Assembly: GCA_902556505.1 (NCBI GenBank)
Contig: CACDWM010000003.1
Location: 1-64,000 of the forward strand
Length of the DNA: 64,000 nucleotides
Source: an uncultured Pelagibacteraceae bacterium
GTDB taxonomy: Bacteria > Pseudomonadota > Alphaproteobacteria > Pelagibacterales > Pelagibacteraceae
Direction of reading: 5' to 3'
Shown here: piece by piece, positions 24,830-33,535 of the stretch
Numbering within the stretch: position 1 is the stretch's first letter
Layout: every line of letters starts with the position of its first letter
Translations under genes and position numbers: made by a program
The notes under the pieces: model-generated
What the model saw: the letters and a program-made list of their open reading frames with translations, nothing else
Told to the model about the DNA's origin: nothing
Database searches by the model: none

Positions 24830-25141
24830 ATGGAAATAGATCCCTTAATATTTAGATTAAGTATATTTATCCTTTCAATATTTGTGGGATATTATGTAGT
24901 ATGGAGTGTTACACCATCTTTACATACACCATTAATGTCAGTTACTAACGCAATTTCCTCAGTAATTATAGTAGGAGCTATTATTGCGGGTTTGTCTGGA
25001 AATTCTGACAGTATATTTAATACTTCAAGTATATTTGGATTTTTAGCTATAGCTTTAGCTGCAATTAATATTTTTGGAGGTTTTCTCGTAACTCAAAGAA
25101 TGTTGGCAATGTACAAAAAAAAGAAAAAGGATAAAAAATAA
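24830..25141 (+). CDS. pntAB: NAD(P) transhydrogenase subunit alpha part 2
   Basis: A 103-residue membrane component of the transhydrogenase (domain II, alpha side) with three to four transmembrane helices. The motif VWSVTPSLHTPLMSVTNAIS (residues 24-43) is diagnostic, with the serine/threonine/asparagine residues that line the proton path. The C-terminal GFLVTQRMLAMYKKKKKD is the usual cytosolic tail. It lies 3 bases downstream of the alpha-1 gene and overlaps pntB by one base, so the three subunits are translated together. Confidence 0.96.
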   Translation: MEIDPLIFRLSIFILSIFVGYYVVWSVTPSLHTPLMSVTNAISSVIIVGAIIAGLSGNSDSIFNTSSIFGFLAIALAAINIFGGFLVTQRMLAMYKKKKKDKK

Positions 25142-26538
25142 TGATATCTGCAAATTTGTCTGCAATTTTTTATTTAGTTTCAGGTGTTTTGTTTATCCTT
25201 GCTCTAAGAGGCTTGTCTTCGCCTGAAACATCTAGACAAGGTAATTTGTTTGGTATTTTAGGAATGATTATTGCAATAACAGTAACATTTTTATCAACAG
25301 GTAATTTTTCTACAGGATTTATTTTTGTAATTATATTTATTTTAGCAGGTGGATCAATTGGTGCATTTATAGCTTATCGGATTCCAATGACAGCTATGCC
25401 AGAATTAGTAGCTGGTTTTCATAGTCTCGTTGGACTTGCTGCTGTGTTTGTAGCAATTTCTGCATTTTTAAATCCTGAGGCTTTTAATTTAGGTACACCA
25501 GGAAATATAAAACTTGGTAGTTTGATTGAAATGTCTATTGGTGCTGCTGTTGGAGCCATAACATTCTCAGGTTCAGTAATTGCGTTTTTGAAATTACAGG
25601 GAATAATGTCTGGATCTCCAATTACATTCAAAGGGCAACATCCTTTAAATGCAATTATATTAATATCAATTGTTGTTTTAATTTATTTATTGTGTTCGAC
25701 GCAGTCGTCTAATTTATTTTGGATACTATTAGCTGTTTCGTTTTTAATTGGTTTTCTTTTAATTATACCAATTGGTGGAGCAGATATGCCTGTAGTCATT
25801 TCTATGCTGAATTCATATTCTGGTTGGGCTGCAGCAGGTATTGGATTTACTTTAGAAAATACAGCATTAATTATAACAGGTGCACTTGTTGGATCATCAG
25901 GTGCAATCTTATCTTATATTATGTGCAAAGGAATGAATCGTTCTTTCTTTAATGTTATTCTAGGTGGATTTGGAGCAACAGAAGATACCTCGAGCAGTTC
26001 CACTAAAGAACAAAGACCTGTTAAAAGTGGTAATGCAGATGATGCAGCTTTTTTAATGAAAAATGCTTCGTCAGTAATAATTGTACCTGGATATGGAATG
26101 GCAGTAGCTCAAGCTCAACATGCGTTAAGAGAAATGGTAGATACACTGAAGAAAAACGATATTAAAGTGTCTTATGCTATTCATCCTGTTGCGGGTAGAA
26201 TGCCGGGACATATGAATGTGTTATTAGCAGAAGCAAACGTGCCTTATGATGAAGTATTTGAATTAGAGGAAATTAATAATGATTTTGCTAATGCAGATGT
26301 TGCTTTTGTTATTGGTGCAAATGATGTTACCAATCCAGTTGCAAAAACAGATCCACAAAGTCCAATTTTTGGAATGCCAGTTTTAGATGTAGAAAAATGC
26401 AAGTCAGTATTGTTTGTAAAAAGAAGCTTATCACCTGGATATGCAGGAATAGATAATGATTTGTTCTATAAAGAAAATACTTTGATGTTGTTTGCAGATG
26501 CAAAAAAAATGACAGAGGATATTACAAAGAATTTGTAG
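25141..26538 (+). CDS. pntB: NAD(P) transhydrogenase subunit beta
   Basis: Supplies the rest of membrane domain II and the NADP-binding domain III of the transhydrogenase. The first 280 residues contain about nine spans with conserved membrane motifs (IPMTAMPELVAGFHSLVGL, including the proton-path histidine). The C-terminal domain has VPGYGMAVAQAQHALREM (NADP-binding dinucleotide fold), HPVAGRMPGHMNVLLAEA, and GANDVTNPVAKTDPQSPI, all classic for this subunit. Length 465 is normal. It ends 5 bases before the transaldolase gene, so NADPH generation and the non-oxidative pentose route may be co-expressed. Confidence 0.97.
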   Translation: MISANLSAIFYLVSGVLFILALRGLSSPETSRQGNLFGILGMIIAITVTFLSTGNFSTGFIFVIIFILAGGSIGAFIAYRIPMTAMPELVAGFHSLVGLAAVFVAISAFLNPEAFNLGTPGNIKLGSLIEMSIGAAVGAITFSGSVIAFLKLQGIMSGSPITFKGQHPLNAIILISIVVLIYLLCSTQSSNLFWILLAVSFLIGFLLIIPIGGADMPVVISMLNSYSGWAAAGIGFTLENTALIITGALVGSSGAILSYIMCKGMNRSFFNVILGGFGATEDTSSSSTKEQRPVKSGNADDAAFLMKNASSVIIVPGYGMAVAQAQHALREMVDTLKKNDIKVSYAIHPVAGRMPGHMNVLLAEANVPYDEVFELEEINNDFANADVAFVIGANDVTNPVAKTDPQSPIFGMPVLDVEKCKSVLFVKRSLSPGYAGIDNDLFYKENTLMLFADAKKMTEDITKNL

Positions 26539-26543
26539 ATTAT

Positions 26544-27242
26544 ATGAATACAAAGATCTTTTGTGACATTGCAGACATATCCTTAATAAAAAAGTTTAAT
26601 AATAAACCAATTGTTAAAGGATTTACTACCAATCCAAGTTTAATGAGAAAAGCGGGTGCAAAAGATTATGAATCTTATTCTAGACAAATACTTAAAGTTT
26701 GTAAAAACAAACCTATTTCGTTCGAAGTATTTGCTGACGATCAAGATTCAATGATTGATCAAGGAAGAAAAATAAATAGTTGGGGTAAAAATGTGTATGT
26801 AAAAGTTCCAGTGGTTAATTCAAAAAATAAATTTTCAAGAAATGTGATAAAAGAGCTAAATAGTAAAAATATTAAGTTGAATATAACAGCAGTATACACA
26901 GCCAAGCAAACTGAAAAGATACTTAGGTTAATTAATAAAAAAACAAAAGTAATAATTTCAATTTTTGCTGGAAGAGCAGGAGATGCTGGCAAGGATCCAA
27001 TTCCAGAATTTACTAAAAGTATAAAATTAGCAAAGAAATTTAAAAATGTAGAAATTTTATGGGCAAGTGTTAGAGAACCTTATAATTTTCTACAAGCTAG
27101 ACAATTGGGCTGTCATATAATTACTATTCCTCCAGCTCAAATTGAAAAGATAGAAAAATTTGGAAAATCATTCAATGAGTTAACTATTGAAACAGTTAAG
27201 GCTTTTCTTGTTGATAGCAAGAAGTCTAATTTTAAAATTTAA
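26544..27242 (+). CDS. tal: transaldolase (short, fructose-6-phosphate aldolase-like family)
   Basis: A 232-residue class I aldolase of the transaldolase family that moves a dihydroxyacetone unit between sugar phosphates. FCDIADISLIKKF (residues 6-18), VKGFTTNPSLMRKAG (24-38), FEVFADD (70 region) and VYVKVPVV (with Schiff-base Lys 87) are the family motifs; IKLNITAVYTAKQ and ISIFAGRAGDAG carry further active-site residues. It is the short type (about 215-235 residues) and cannot be told apart from fructose-6-phosphate aldolase with certainty, but with transketolase encoded in the same region a pentose phosphate role is more likely. It follows pntB by 5 bases. Confidence 0.85.
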   Translation: MNTKIFCDIADISLIKKFNNKPIVKGFTTNPSLMRKAGAKDYESYSRQILKVCKNKPISFEVFADDQDSMIDQGRKINSWGKNVYVKVPVVNSKNKFSRNVIKELNSKNIKLNITAVYTAKQTEKILRLINKKTKVIISIFAGRAGDAGKDPIPEFTKSIKLAKKFKNVEILWASVREPYNFLQARQLGCHIITIPPAQIEKIEKFGKSFNELTIETVKAFLVDSKKSNFKI

Positions 27243-27248
27243 CTAAAT

Positions 27249-27325
<77 letters not shown>

Positions 27326-27332
27326 ATATTTC

Positions 27333-27539
27333 TTAAATTCTATTTTTGAGTTTATTTAACTTCTTAACTCTTTTTATATTTTCTTGAAGAATTCTCTTTT
27401 TTTTTTCTGATGGTTTTTCATAAGTATTTTTAAGTTTAATTACTTTAAAGAAACCATCTCTTTGAAGTTTTCTTTTTAAAACTCTCAAAGCTTGTTCAAC
27501 ATTATTATCTTTAACTTCTATTTTAATAACTACCTCCAA
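27333..27539 (-). CDS. rpsU: 30S ribosomal protein S21
   Basis: A 68-residue basic protein of the small ribosomal subunit. VKDNNVEQALRVLKRKLQRD (residues 9-28) and EKPSEKKKR (about 41-49) are the standard S21 motifs. It helps the 30S subunit to initiate on mRNA. It lies 7 bases from the initiator tRNA gene on the same strand and upstream of it in transcription, so the two may share a transcript. The next upstream gene (trcR) is 51 bases away. Confidence 0.95.
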   Translation of the reverse strand: MEVVIKIEVKDNNVEQALRVLKRKLQRDGFFKVIKLKNTYEKPSEKKKRILQENIKRVKKLNKLKNRI

Positions 27540-27590
27540 AAAAGTGGTTAACTATCACTTTTATAAATTTATGTCTATTAATTTTATTCA

Positions 27591-28172
27591 TTATAAAGAT
27601 GCTTGATTAGCCTTGTTTTGTTTTTCCTTTTCTTTTTTTTCTCTCTTTATTCTTCTTTCAGCTTTTTCAATAGCCTCAACTAAATCTTTTTGAGTGAATA
27701 AATTTAAAGCAACCGGATCTTTTGGATTTAAATTATTATAGTTCCAATAACTTTTATTTCTAATTGATGTCACTGAATTTTTAGTAATGCCAACCAACTT
27801 GGCTATTTGAGAGTCCTTCAATATATTGTGTTGTTTAATTAACCATAAAGCAGAGTCAGGTTTATCTTGCCTTTTTGATAATGGAATATATTTTTTTATT
27901 TTTCTTTCATTATTTGAAATTTCAATATCACTACTTTTAATATTTAATGGTCTATTTTCATCTTTTGATGATAGTTCAATTTCCTCTCTTGAAAGTTGAC
28001 CAGATATAATAGGATTATATGCTTTAATACCCTTTGCCACTTCACCATCTGCAATTCCTTGTATTTCAACTTCATGTAATTTACAAAAATCTGCAATTTG
28101 TTTAAAAGTTAGTGTGGTGTTTTCTACCAACCATACGGCAGTTGCCATTGGCATTAAAGGTGCGTTTGACAT
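27591..28172 (-). CDS. trcR: cell cycle transcriptional regulator TrcR (DUF1013)
   Basis: A 193-residue alphaproteobacteria-specific regulator. The opening APLMPMATAVWLVENTTLTF and FCKLHEVEIQGIADGEVAKG (first 50 residues), and RQDKPDSALWLIKQHNILKD with a following helix-turn-helix-like KLVGITKNSVTSIRN, match the DUF1013 family, whose Caulobacter member TrcR was reported as a sigma-70-associated cell-cycle regulator. The C-terminal 30 residues are a charged KE-rich helix. It begins one base from the end of rpmE, so the two are co-transcribed. The DNA-binding role in SAR11 is inferred from homology. Confidence 0.88.
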   Translation of the reverse strand: MSNAPLMPMATAVWLVENTTLTFKQIADFCKLHEVEIQGIADGEVAKGIKAYNPIISGQLSREEIELSSKDENRPLNIKSSDIEISNNERKIKKYIPLSKRQDKPDSALWLIKQHNILKDSQIAKLVGITKNSVTSIRNKSYWNYNNLNPKDPVALNLFTQKDLVEAIEKAERRIKREKKEKEKQNKANQASL

Positions 28173-28403
28173 TTAGCTATTTTTTTCTGATTTAAAATTT
28201 TGAAATTTTTTATTAAATTTACTTATTCTGCCTTTATCCATTAATTTTTGCTTTCCACCAGTCCAGGCAGCATGAGATTTTGGATCTATCTCTAATTTTA
28301 ATATGTCTCCCTCAGAACCCCAAGTTGATTTAGTTTCAAATTGAGTGCCATCAGTCATTTCAACCTTAATTGTATGGTAGTTTGGATGAATGTCTTTTTT
28401 CAT
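28173..28403 (-). CDS. rpmE: 50S ribosomal protein L31
   Basis: A 76-residue ribosomal protein. [19 protein letters not shown] (residues 2-20), then [22 protein letters not shown] and [10 protein letters not shown] are the L31 motifs in the alphaproteobacterial form. The Cys residues that bind zinc in the canonical L31 are missing, so it is zinc-independent like the L36 encoded at 23487. It directly precedes trcR in the same operon. Confidence 0.95.
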   Translation of the reverse strand: MKKDIHPNYHTIKVEMTDGTQFETKSTWGSEGDILKLEIDPKSHAAWTGGKQKLMDKGRISKFNKKFQNFKSEKNS

Positions 28404-28438
28404 ATCGTGACTTATAGCAAAAGAAATTTAGAACACAA

Positions 28439-29179
28439 TTAAAAGTTCTTTAAATTTTCAAGCATTTTATCATTAATTGCCCCACTTGATGCTCGAATAT
28501 CTATATTATTCTGATCGAATTTATCTAAATTGTTAACTATCCCACCTGCCTCCTCTACTAACAAGGCTCCTGCTGCCACATCCCAAATATTAATTTTATT
28601 ATGAAAAAAACCATCCAATCTACCAGAAGCCACATAAGCCAAATCTAAAGCTGCACATCCGCTGTACCTCATATTTAAATTGCTGAATTTAACTCCTTCA
28701 TGATTACTTGAAAACAAACATTCATTTATTAAATTTTTGTTTGATACTCGTAATCTTTGATTATTTAGATACGCACCTTTGTTTTTTTCTGCGTAAAACA
28801 TTTCATCTTTAATAGGATCATAAATTAAACCACTAGTTATCTCTTTTTTGGATTCAAGTGCTACACAGATTGCAAAATGAGGAATACCGTGCAGAAAATT
28901 TATTGTACCATCTATTGGGTCGATAATCCAAATATTATCTTTATCTTTGTTTTCAATTGAACCAACTTCTTCTGACAAAAAAGAATAATTTTTTTTGTTT
29001 TTAGAAAGCTCTTCAATTAAAATCTTTTCTACATGTTTGTCAGTTTTTGTAACAAAATCTCTTGGTCCTTTTTTAGATATCTGTAGTTTTTCAACTTCTC
29101 CAAAATCTCTTATCGCTGACTTTGACGCTTTTTCAACTGCTTTGATCATAATATTTAAATTTGAAGATATAGAAATCAT
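28439..29179 (-). CDS. suhB: inositol monophosphatase family protein
   Basis: Mg-dependent phosphatase of the SuhB/IMPase group, which hydrolyses myo-inositol-1-phosphate and similar substrates; SuhB also assists rRNA antitermination in enterobacteria. Motifs: DFVTKTDKHVEK, FLSEEVG with the metal-binding Glu, WIIDPIDGTINFLHGIPHF (metal-binding Asp residues), and NIWDVAAGALLVEEAGG near the C-terminus. I set the start at the ATG at 29179, which lies just past the efp stop; an upstream ATG at 29218 would overlap efp by 38 bases. The natural substrate cannot be read from sequence. Confidence 0.9.
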   Translation of the reverse strand: MISISSNLNIMIKAVEKASKSAIRDFGEVEKLQISKKGPRDFVTKTDKHVEKILIEELSKNKKNYSFLSEEVGSIENKDKDNIWIIDPIDGTINFLHGIPHFAICVALESKKEITSGLIYDPIKDEMFYAEKNKGAYLNNQRLRVSNKNLINECLFSSNHEGVKFSNLNMRYSGCAALDLAYVASGRLDGFFHNKINIWDVAAGALLVEEAGGIVNNLDKFDQNNIDIRASSGAINDKMLENLKNF

Positions 29180-29180
29180 T

Positions 29181-29741
29181 TTAGATTTTTTTAATGTACT
29201 CCAAATTTCTAGTATCAACTACAATTTCATCACCTGCTTCAATAAACGGAGGAACTTGAATACTTAAACCATTATCAAGAGTTGCTGGTTTATAAGATGA
29301 TGACACAGTTTGTCCTTTAAGGGCCGCGTCAGTAGTTTCAATTTTACACTGTACTTGGTTAGGTAATTCAATTGATAGTGGGTTTTCATTATAAAAACTT
29401 ACAGAAACTTGTAGGTTTTCAATTAAAAATTTACCCTTATCACCTACAGTTTCTTTTTTTATTTCTATTTGTTCAAATGTTTTTGGATCCATAAAAAAAT
29501 AATTAGTTTCATCACTATAAAGATAATTGAAAGTTGTTTCCTCCAATGATGCTTTTTCTACTGTTTCACTTGATCTAAATCTTTCATTTAACTTTGTATT
29601 CTTATTTAAGCTTTTCATTTCAACTTGAGCAAACGCCCCACCTTTTCCTGGTTTTACATGTTGGGTTTTCAAAACCTGCCATAAGTCATTTTTATACTCT
29701 AAAAGCATTCCAACTCTTATTTCTCCAGCATTAATTTTCAT
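29181..29741 (-). CDS. efp: elongation factor P
   Basis: Relieves ribosome stalling at polyproline stretches. The 186-residue length and three beta-barrel domains are standard: KINAGEIRVGMLLEYKNDLW at the start, VKPGKGGAFAQVEMKSL with the tip lysine K33 that is modified in many bacteria, and GLSIQVPPFIEAGDEIVVDT at the C-terminus. The KPGKGGA tip is of the lysine type; no modification gene (epmA/epmB) is in the window. It overlaps thiE by four bases and is followed at one base by the inositol monophosphatase gene. Confidence 0.97.
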   Translation of the reverse strand: MKINAGEIRVGMLLEYKNDLWQVLKTQHVKPGKGGAFAQVEMKSLNKNTKLNERFRSSETVEKASLEETTFNYLYSDETNYFFMDPKTFEQIEIKKETVGDKGKFLIENLQVSVSFYNENPLSIELPNQVQCKIETTDAALKGQTVSSSYKPATLDNGLSIQVPPFIEAGDEIVVDTRNLEYIKKI

Positions 29742-30358
29742 TTTAATCTTTCTATAGCTTGTAACGGTTTATATTTTTTATTTTTCCAAATGTAGCCTGA
29801 AATAGCTAAAAAATTGGCATTATTCAATAATAGATTTTTATAATTAACTGAATTAATTCCACCAATAGCAACTGTTGGAGTTTTTGTAAATTTTTTAACT
29901 TTATTTAAAATTTTTATAGACGCTACATGCTTAGTTTTTTTAGTTTTAGATTGATTAAAAGCTCCAAATGCAATGTAATCAGCTTTAGCCTTAATTGCTT
30001 TTTTTGCTAAATAAATAGAATTATGACAGGTAATTCCTATAATTTTTTTACCAAGTATTTTTTTTGCTATCTCAATATTGGTATCTTTTTGACCTAAATG
30101 ACAACCATCTGCATTTAATTTTAAAGCAAGTAAAGGGTCATCATTAATTATAAATTTAACTTTATTTTTTTTACAAATATTTTTAATTTTTTTTCCAATT
30201 ATCATTTTCTTATTCTGAGAGTAACTTTTAAGTCTGAGCTGAAAAAAACTTACTTTTCCAGTTTTTAAAACTAACTTTAGATTGTTATAGAAAGAATTTT
30301 GTATTTTGTTAGGAGAAATAAGATAAATAAATTTTTTTTTACTTATTCTCAAGTTCAC
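29738..30358 (-). CDS. thiE: thiamine-phosphate synthase
   Basis: Joins hydroxymethylpyrimidine diphosphate (HMP-PP) and thiazole phosphate to form thiamine phosphate. The TIM-barrel motifs are FFQLRLKSY (near residue 38), KFIINDDPLLALKLNADGCHLGQ (about 68-90, with phosphate- and Mg-binding Asp) and VAIGGINSVNY near 165. The start is GTG at 30358, overlapping fba by 20 bases. Length 206 is usual. Its partner thiD lies at 49275-50087 in this window. SAR11 cells studied to date lack thiC, so these enzymes serve to use imported HMP precursor. Confidence 0.88.
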   Translation of the reverse strand: MNLRISKKKFIYLISPNKIQNSFYNNLKLVLKTGKVSFFQLRLKSYSQNKKMIIGKKIKNICKKNKVKFIINDDPLLALKLNADGCHLGQKDTNIEIAKKILGKKIIGITCHNSIYLAKKAIKAKADYIAFGAFNQSKTKKTKHVASIKILNKVKKFTKTPTVAIGGINSVNYKNLLLNNANFLAISGYIWKNKKYKPLQAIERLK

Positions 30359-31349
30359 TAGACCATTTTCCTTGAGCAGCCAAGGTGCACATTTTAGCTC
30401 TGTGATTAAAAGTAGTTTGAGTTGCCTCTACATTTTTAATATCATGAGACCAAACTTTTAAAGCACTTTGTTGAAGAGCTCTTCCATATGAATAAGTCAT
30501 TATAAAATTTGTATTATTATTTTTATTAATTATATTTAAATTTTCTGTAGCCTCAATTTCAGATTGCCCCCCTGATAAAAAAGCTATTCCAGGAACTTCA
30601 TCTGGGACTGAATTTTTAAGACAATCTAGGGTTTTTACAGAAACCTCTTTATTTGAAATTTTGTCTTTTGATTGGTTTCCTGCCAATATCATGTTTGGTT
30701 TTAAAATAACTCCTGAAAGATCAACTTTATGTATAATTAATTCCTCAAAACATTTTTTAATTACTTCTGATGTTTTGCTTAAGCAAACTTCAGCAGAGTG
30801 GTTTCCATCCATCAATACCTCAGGTTCTACTATTGGAACCATCCCATTTTCTTGAACTAGTGCAGAGTACCTAGCAAGTGCATGAGCATTGCTTCTAATT
30901 GCCAGTTTACTTGGATATTTTTCACTAATAGAATAGACACCCCTCCATTTTGTAAATCTTGCTCCAAGATCATAATATTTTTTTAATCTATCTCTAAGGC
31001 CATCTAATCCTTCTGTAATTTTTTCTTTAGGGGAATTTGCTAAATCTTTTGCACCTGTATCAACTTTAATTCCGGGAACTGCACCTGAACTAGATATTAA
31101 ATCAGGTATTGATATTCCTGCGCTCGAAATTTGATTTATAGTTTCGTCGTAAAGAATTACACCACCTATGCAATCCTTCATCGCATCTGACGAAAAAAGA
31201 ATTTCTCTGAAAGAAAGTCTATTTTCTGGAGTTGATTTGACATTTACTGCCTCAAGTCTTTTTGTCATAGTTCCATTGCTTTCATCAGCAGCAAGTATAC
31301 CTTTGCCGTTGGAAATTATTTTAAGTGCAATTTTGTTTAATTCAGACAT
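30339..31349 (-). CDS. fba: class I fructose-bisphosphate aldolase
   Basis: Cleaves or forms fructose-1,6-bisphosphate using a Schiff-base lysine. The sequence is of the eukaryote-like class I type: GKGILAADESNGTMTKRLE (residues 15-33), FTKWRGVYSI, PIVEPEVLMDG, VILKPNMILAGN (Schiff-base Lys) and FLSGGQSE are all recognisable. Length 336, slightly shorter than animal enzymes. It overlaps pgk by 13 bases and thiE by 20. With gap and pgk alongside, it forms the lower gluconeogenic/glycolytic block. Confidence 0.95.
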   Translation of the reverse strand: MSELNKIALKIISNGKGILAADESNGTMTKRLEAVNVKSTPENRLSFREILFSSDAMKDCIGGVILYDETINQISSAGISIPDLISSSGAVPGIKVDTGAKDLANSPKEKITEGLDGLRDRLKKYYDLGARFTKWRGVYSISEKYPSKLAIRSNAHALARYSALVQENGMVPIVEPEVLMDGNHSAEVCLSKTSEVIKKCFEELIIHKVDLSGVILKPNMILAGNQSKDKISNKEVSVKTLDCLKNSVPDEVPGIAFLSGGQSEIEATENLNIINKNNNTNFIMTYSYGRALQQSALKVWSHDIKNVEATQTTFNHRAKMCTLAAQGKWSSELENK

Positions 31350-32527
31350 TTGTTTAATGCGGTTATACCAGGAAGGTTTTTACCTTCAAGATATTCTAAA
31401 AAAGCTCCACCTGCAGTTGAAACAAAATTAAAATCATTAACAGCCTTTAAATTATTTAATAAAGAAACTGTGTCCCCACCACCAGCTACTGAAAAAATTT
31501 TGTTTGCTTTTTTATTTTCAATTATTTTTTTTGCTATCTTAATACTTCCTAAAGCAAAATTTGGATTTTCAAAATATCCCGCGGGTCCATTCCAAAGTAT
31601 AGTTTTACTATTATCAATAACCTTTGCTATTTTTTCTATAGTTTTTGGTCCAATATCTAATATCATTTCATCAGACAATATTTCGTTCAATTTCTTCTTT
31701 TGAGGAGAGCCATTTAAATCTTTAGATACCATCACATCCTCTGGATAGATTATTTTACATTTTTCTTTTTTTGAATGAGAGATAATTTCTTCAACTATTT
31801 TATAGCTATTTTTTTCTATAATAGATTTTCCAACGCTATTTCCAAAATATTCTATAAAATTATTAGCCATACCTCCAACAATTATAATATTATCAAATTT
31901 AGGAATTAAATTTTTTATAACATTTATTTTAGTTGAAATTTTAGACCCCCCAATAATACAAGTAATTGGTTTGGTAATTTCAGAAGTCATTTTATTAAGA
32001 GCATTCACCTCTAAGTCTAGCTGCAACCCAGAAAACGAGGGTAAGAATTTTGGAATTTCATTTATTGAGGCATGAGCTCTGTGCGAACAAGAGAAAGCAT
32101 CATTGACATATATATCTCCTAGATTCGATAGCAGTTCAGCAAACTTATTGTCATTTTTCTCTTCCTCAGAATAAAATCTAATATTTTCTAATATAAAAAT
32201 ATCTTCATCATATCCACTTAAGAAATTTTTATTTTTTATTTCTTTAATATTTTCACTAATAAGTTTTACTTTTTTTCTTAATTTATTTTGCAATTCTTCA
32301 CAAATTGGTTTTAGGGAGAGCTCTTTAACAATTTTCCCTTTCGGTCTTCCAACATGAGATAAAATTATAATTTTAGCATTTTCTTTAATCAAAAAATTTA
32401 ATGTAGGAAGAATTTTATCGATTCTTGTTGTGTCTGTTATTTTGTCTCTTTCCAATGGAACATTTAAATCTAGTCTTAATAATATTTTTTTATTTTTTAG
32501 ATTTTTTTCGTTTATTATACTTCTCAT
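31337..32527 (-). CDS. pgk: phosphoglycerate kinase
   Basis: Interconverts 1,3-bisphosphoglycerate and 3-phosphoglycerate with ADP/ATP. LLRLDLNVPLERDKITDTTRI (residues 16-36 region) is the N-terminal substrate motif, ILSHVGRPKG contains the basic patch, DAFSCSHRAHAS (near 155), and C-terminal GGGDTVSLLNN is the nucleotide-binding glycine loop. Length 396 is normal. It begins one base after the gap stop region (shared boundary at 32527) and overlaps fba at its 3' end, so the gap-pgk-fba set is translationally linked. Confidence 0.97.
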   Translation of the reverse strand: MRSIINEKNLKNKKILLRLDLNVPLERDKITDTTRIDKILPTLNFLIKENAKIIILSHVGRPKGKIVKELSLKPICEELQNKLRKKVKLISENIKEIKNKNFLSGYDEDIFILENIRFYSEEEKNDNKFAELLSNLGDIYVNDAFSCSHRAHASINEIPKFLPSFSGLQLDLEVNALNKMTSEITKPITCIIGGSKISTKINVIKNLIPKFDNIIIVGGMANNFIEYFGNSVGKSIIEKNSYKIVEEIISHSKKEKCKIIYPEDVMVSKDLNGSPQKKKLNEILSDEMILDIGPKTIEKIAKVIDNSKTILWNGPAGYFENPNFALGSIKIAKKIIENKKANKIFSVAGGGDTVSLLNNLKAVNDFNFVSTAGGAFLEYLEGKNLPGITALNKCLN

Positions 32528-33534
32528 TAAGAGATTTTATGCAAAGTTTCAGCAATATCACACATCCTATTAGAAAAGCCCCATTCATTATCATACCAGG
32601 CTGATATTTTACCCATATTACTTCCAACTACATTTGTTAAAGAAGCATCTACTATTGCAGAGGCAGATTGATGATTAAAATCTATAGATACTAATTTTTC
32701 ATTAGTAATTTCTAAGATATTTTTTAATTTATTTTTTGACGCTTTTTCGAATGCATTATTTATTTTTTTTATACTAATATCTTTCTTTGTACAAAAAACC
32801 AATTCAACAAGAGAAACATTAGGAGTAGGTACTCTCATAGCAACACCTTCTAGTTTCCCTTTGAGGTTTGGTATTATTTCTCCAATTGCTTTCGAAGCTC
32901 CTGTTGAGGTTGGAACTATTGATTGACTTGCAGATCTCGCTCTTCTTGGATCTTTGTGAGAGTTATCTAAAATTCTCTGATCGCTAGTAAATGCATGAAT
33001 TGTAGTCATAAAACCTTTTTCAATTTCAAAATTTTGATCAAGAACACTAGTTACTGGTGCTAGACAGTTGGTAGTACATGACGCTGCAGATATTATTTTA
33101 TCCTTTTTAGTAATCATATTTTCATTAACACCAAATACTATTGTTTTATCAGCATTTTTACATGGAGCAGAAACGATCACTTTTTTTGCACCATTTTCAA
33201 TATGAGTAATAAGTTTTTCTTTTGAATTAAATTTTCCAGTACACTCAAAAACATAATCAACATTATGTTTTTTCCAATTAATGTCTTCAATTTTTGTTTC
33301 TTGAGAAAATGTAATTTTGTTTTTGTTAATTATCAAATGATTTGTATCAAAATCTAAATCAGCATTTAATTTTCCATGTATAGAATCGTATTTGATTAAT
33401 TTAGATGTAGTTTCTGAATTCGACCTATTGTTTATATGATTAATTTTTAAATTTTTATTTTTACTTTCGACAATTGATCTAACAACCATACGACCAATCC
33501 GCCCCATTCCATTAATTCCAATTTTAATAGTCAT
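32527..33534 (-). CDS. gap: glyceraldehyde-3-phosphate dehydrogenase
   Basis: Oxidises glyceraldehyde-3-phosphate with phosphate and NAD(P). IGINGMGRIGRMVVRS (residues 5-20) is the dinucleotide fold, SAASCTTNCLAPV (149-161) holds the catalytic Cys 153, and TGASKAIGEIIPNLKGKL and WYDNEWGFSNRM are standard. At the end of strand beta-2 the usual Asp-Leu that favours NAD is Asn36-Arg37 (HINNRSN, 33-39), which would remove the clash with the NADP 2'-phosphate and add a positive charge, hinting at NADP use. It lies one base downstream of the tkt gene. Confidence 0.96.
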   Translation of the reverse strand: MTIKIGINGMGRIGRMVVRSIVESKNKNLKINHINNRSNSETTSKLIKYDSIHGKLNADLDFDTNHLIINKNKITFSQETKIEDINWKKHNVDYVFECTGKFNSKEKLITHIENGAKKVIVSAPCKNADKTIVFGVNENMITKKDKIISAASCTTNCLAPVTSVLDQNFEIEKGFMTTIHAFTSDQRILDNSHKDPRRARSASQSIVPTSTGASKAIGEIIPNLKGKLEGVAMRVPTPNVSLVELVFCTKKDISIKKINNAFEKASKNKLKNILEITNEKLVSIDFNHQSASAIVDASLTNVVGSNMGKISAWYDNEWGFSNRMCDIAETLHKIS

Positions 33535-33535
33535 T

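Noticed and set aside
29180-29218. Longer N-terminus for the inositol monophosphatase gene (ATG at 29218)
   Set aside because: It would overlap efp by 38 bases and adds residues (EIWSTLKKSK) not typical of the family; ATG at 29179 fits directly behind the efp stop.
31350-31703. Open frame on the plus strand across fba/pgk
   Set aside because: Antisense shadow of pgk; product has no family features and no gap or promoter belongs to it.
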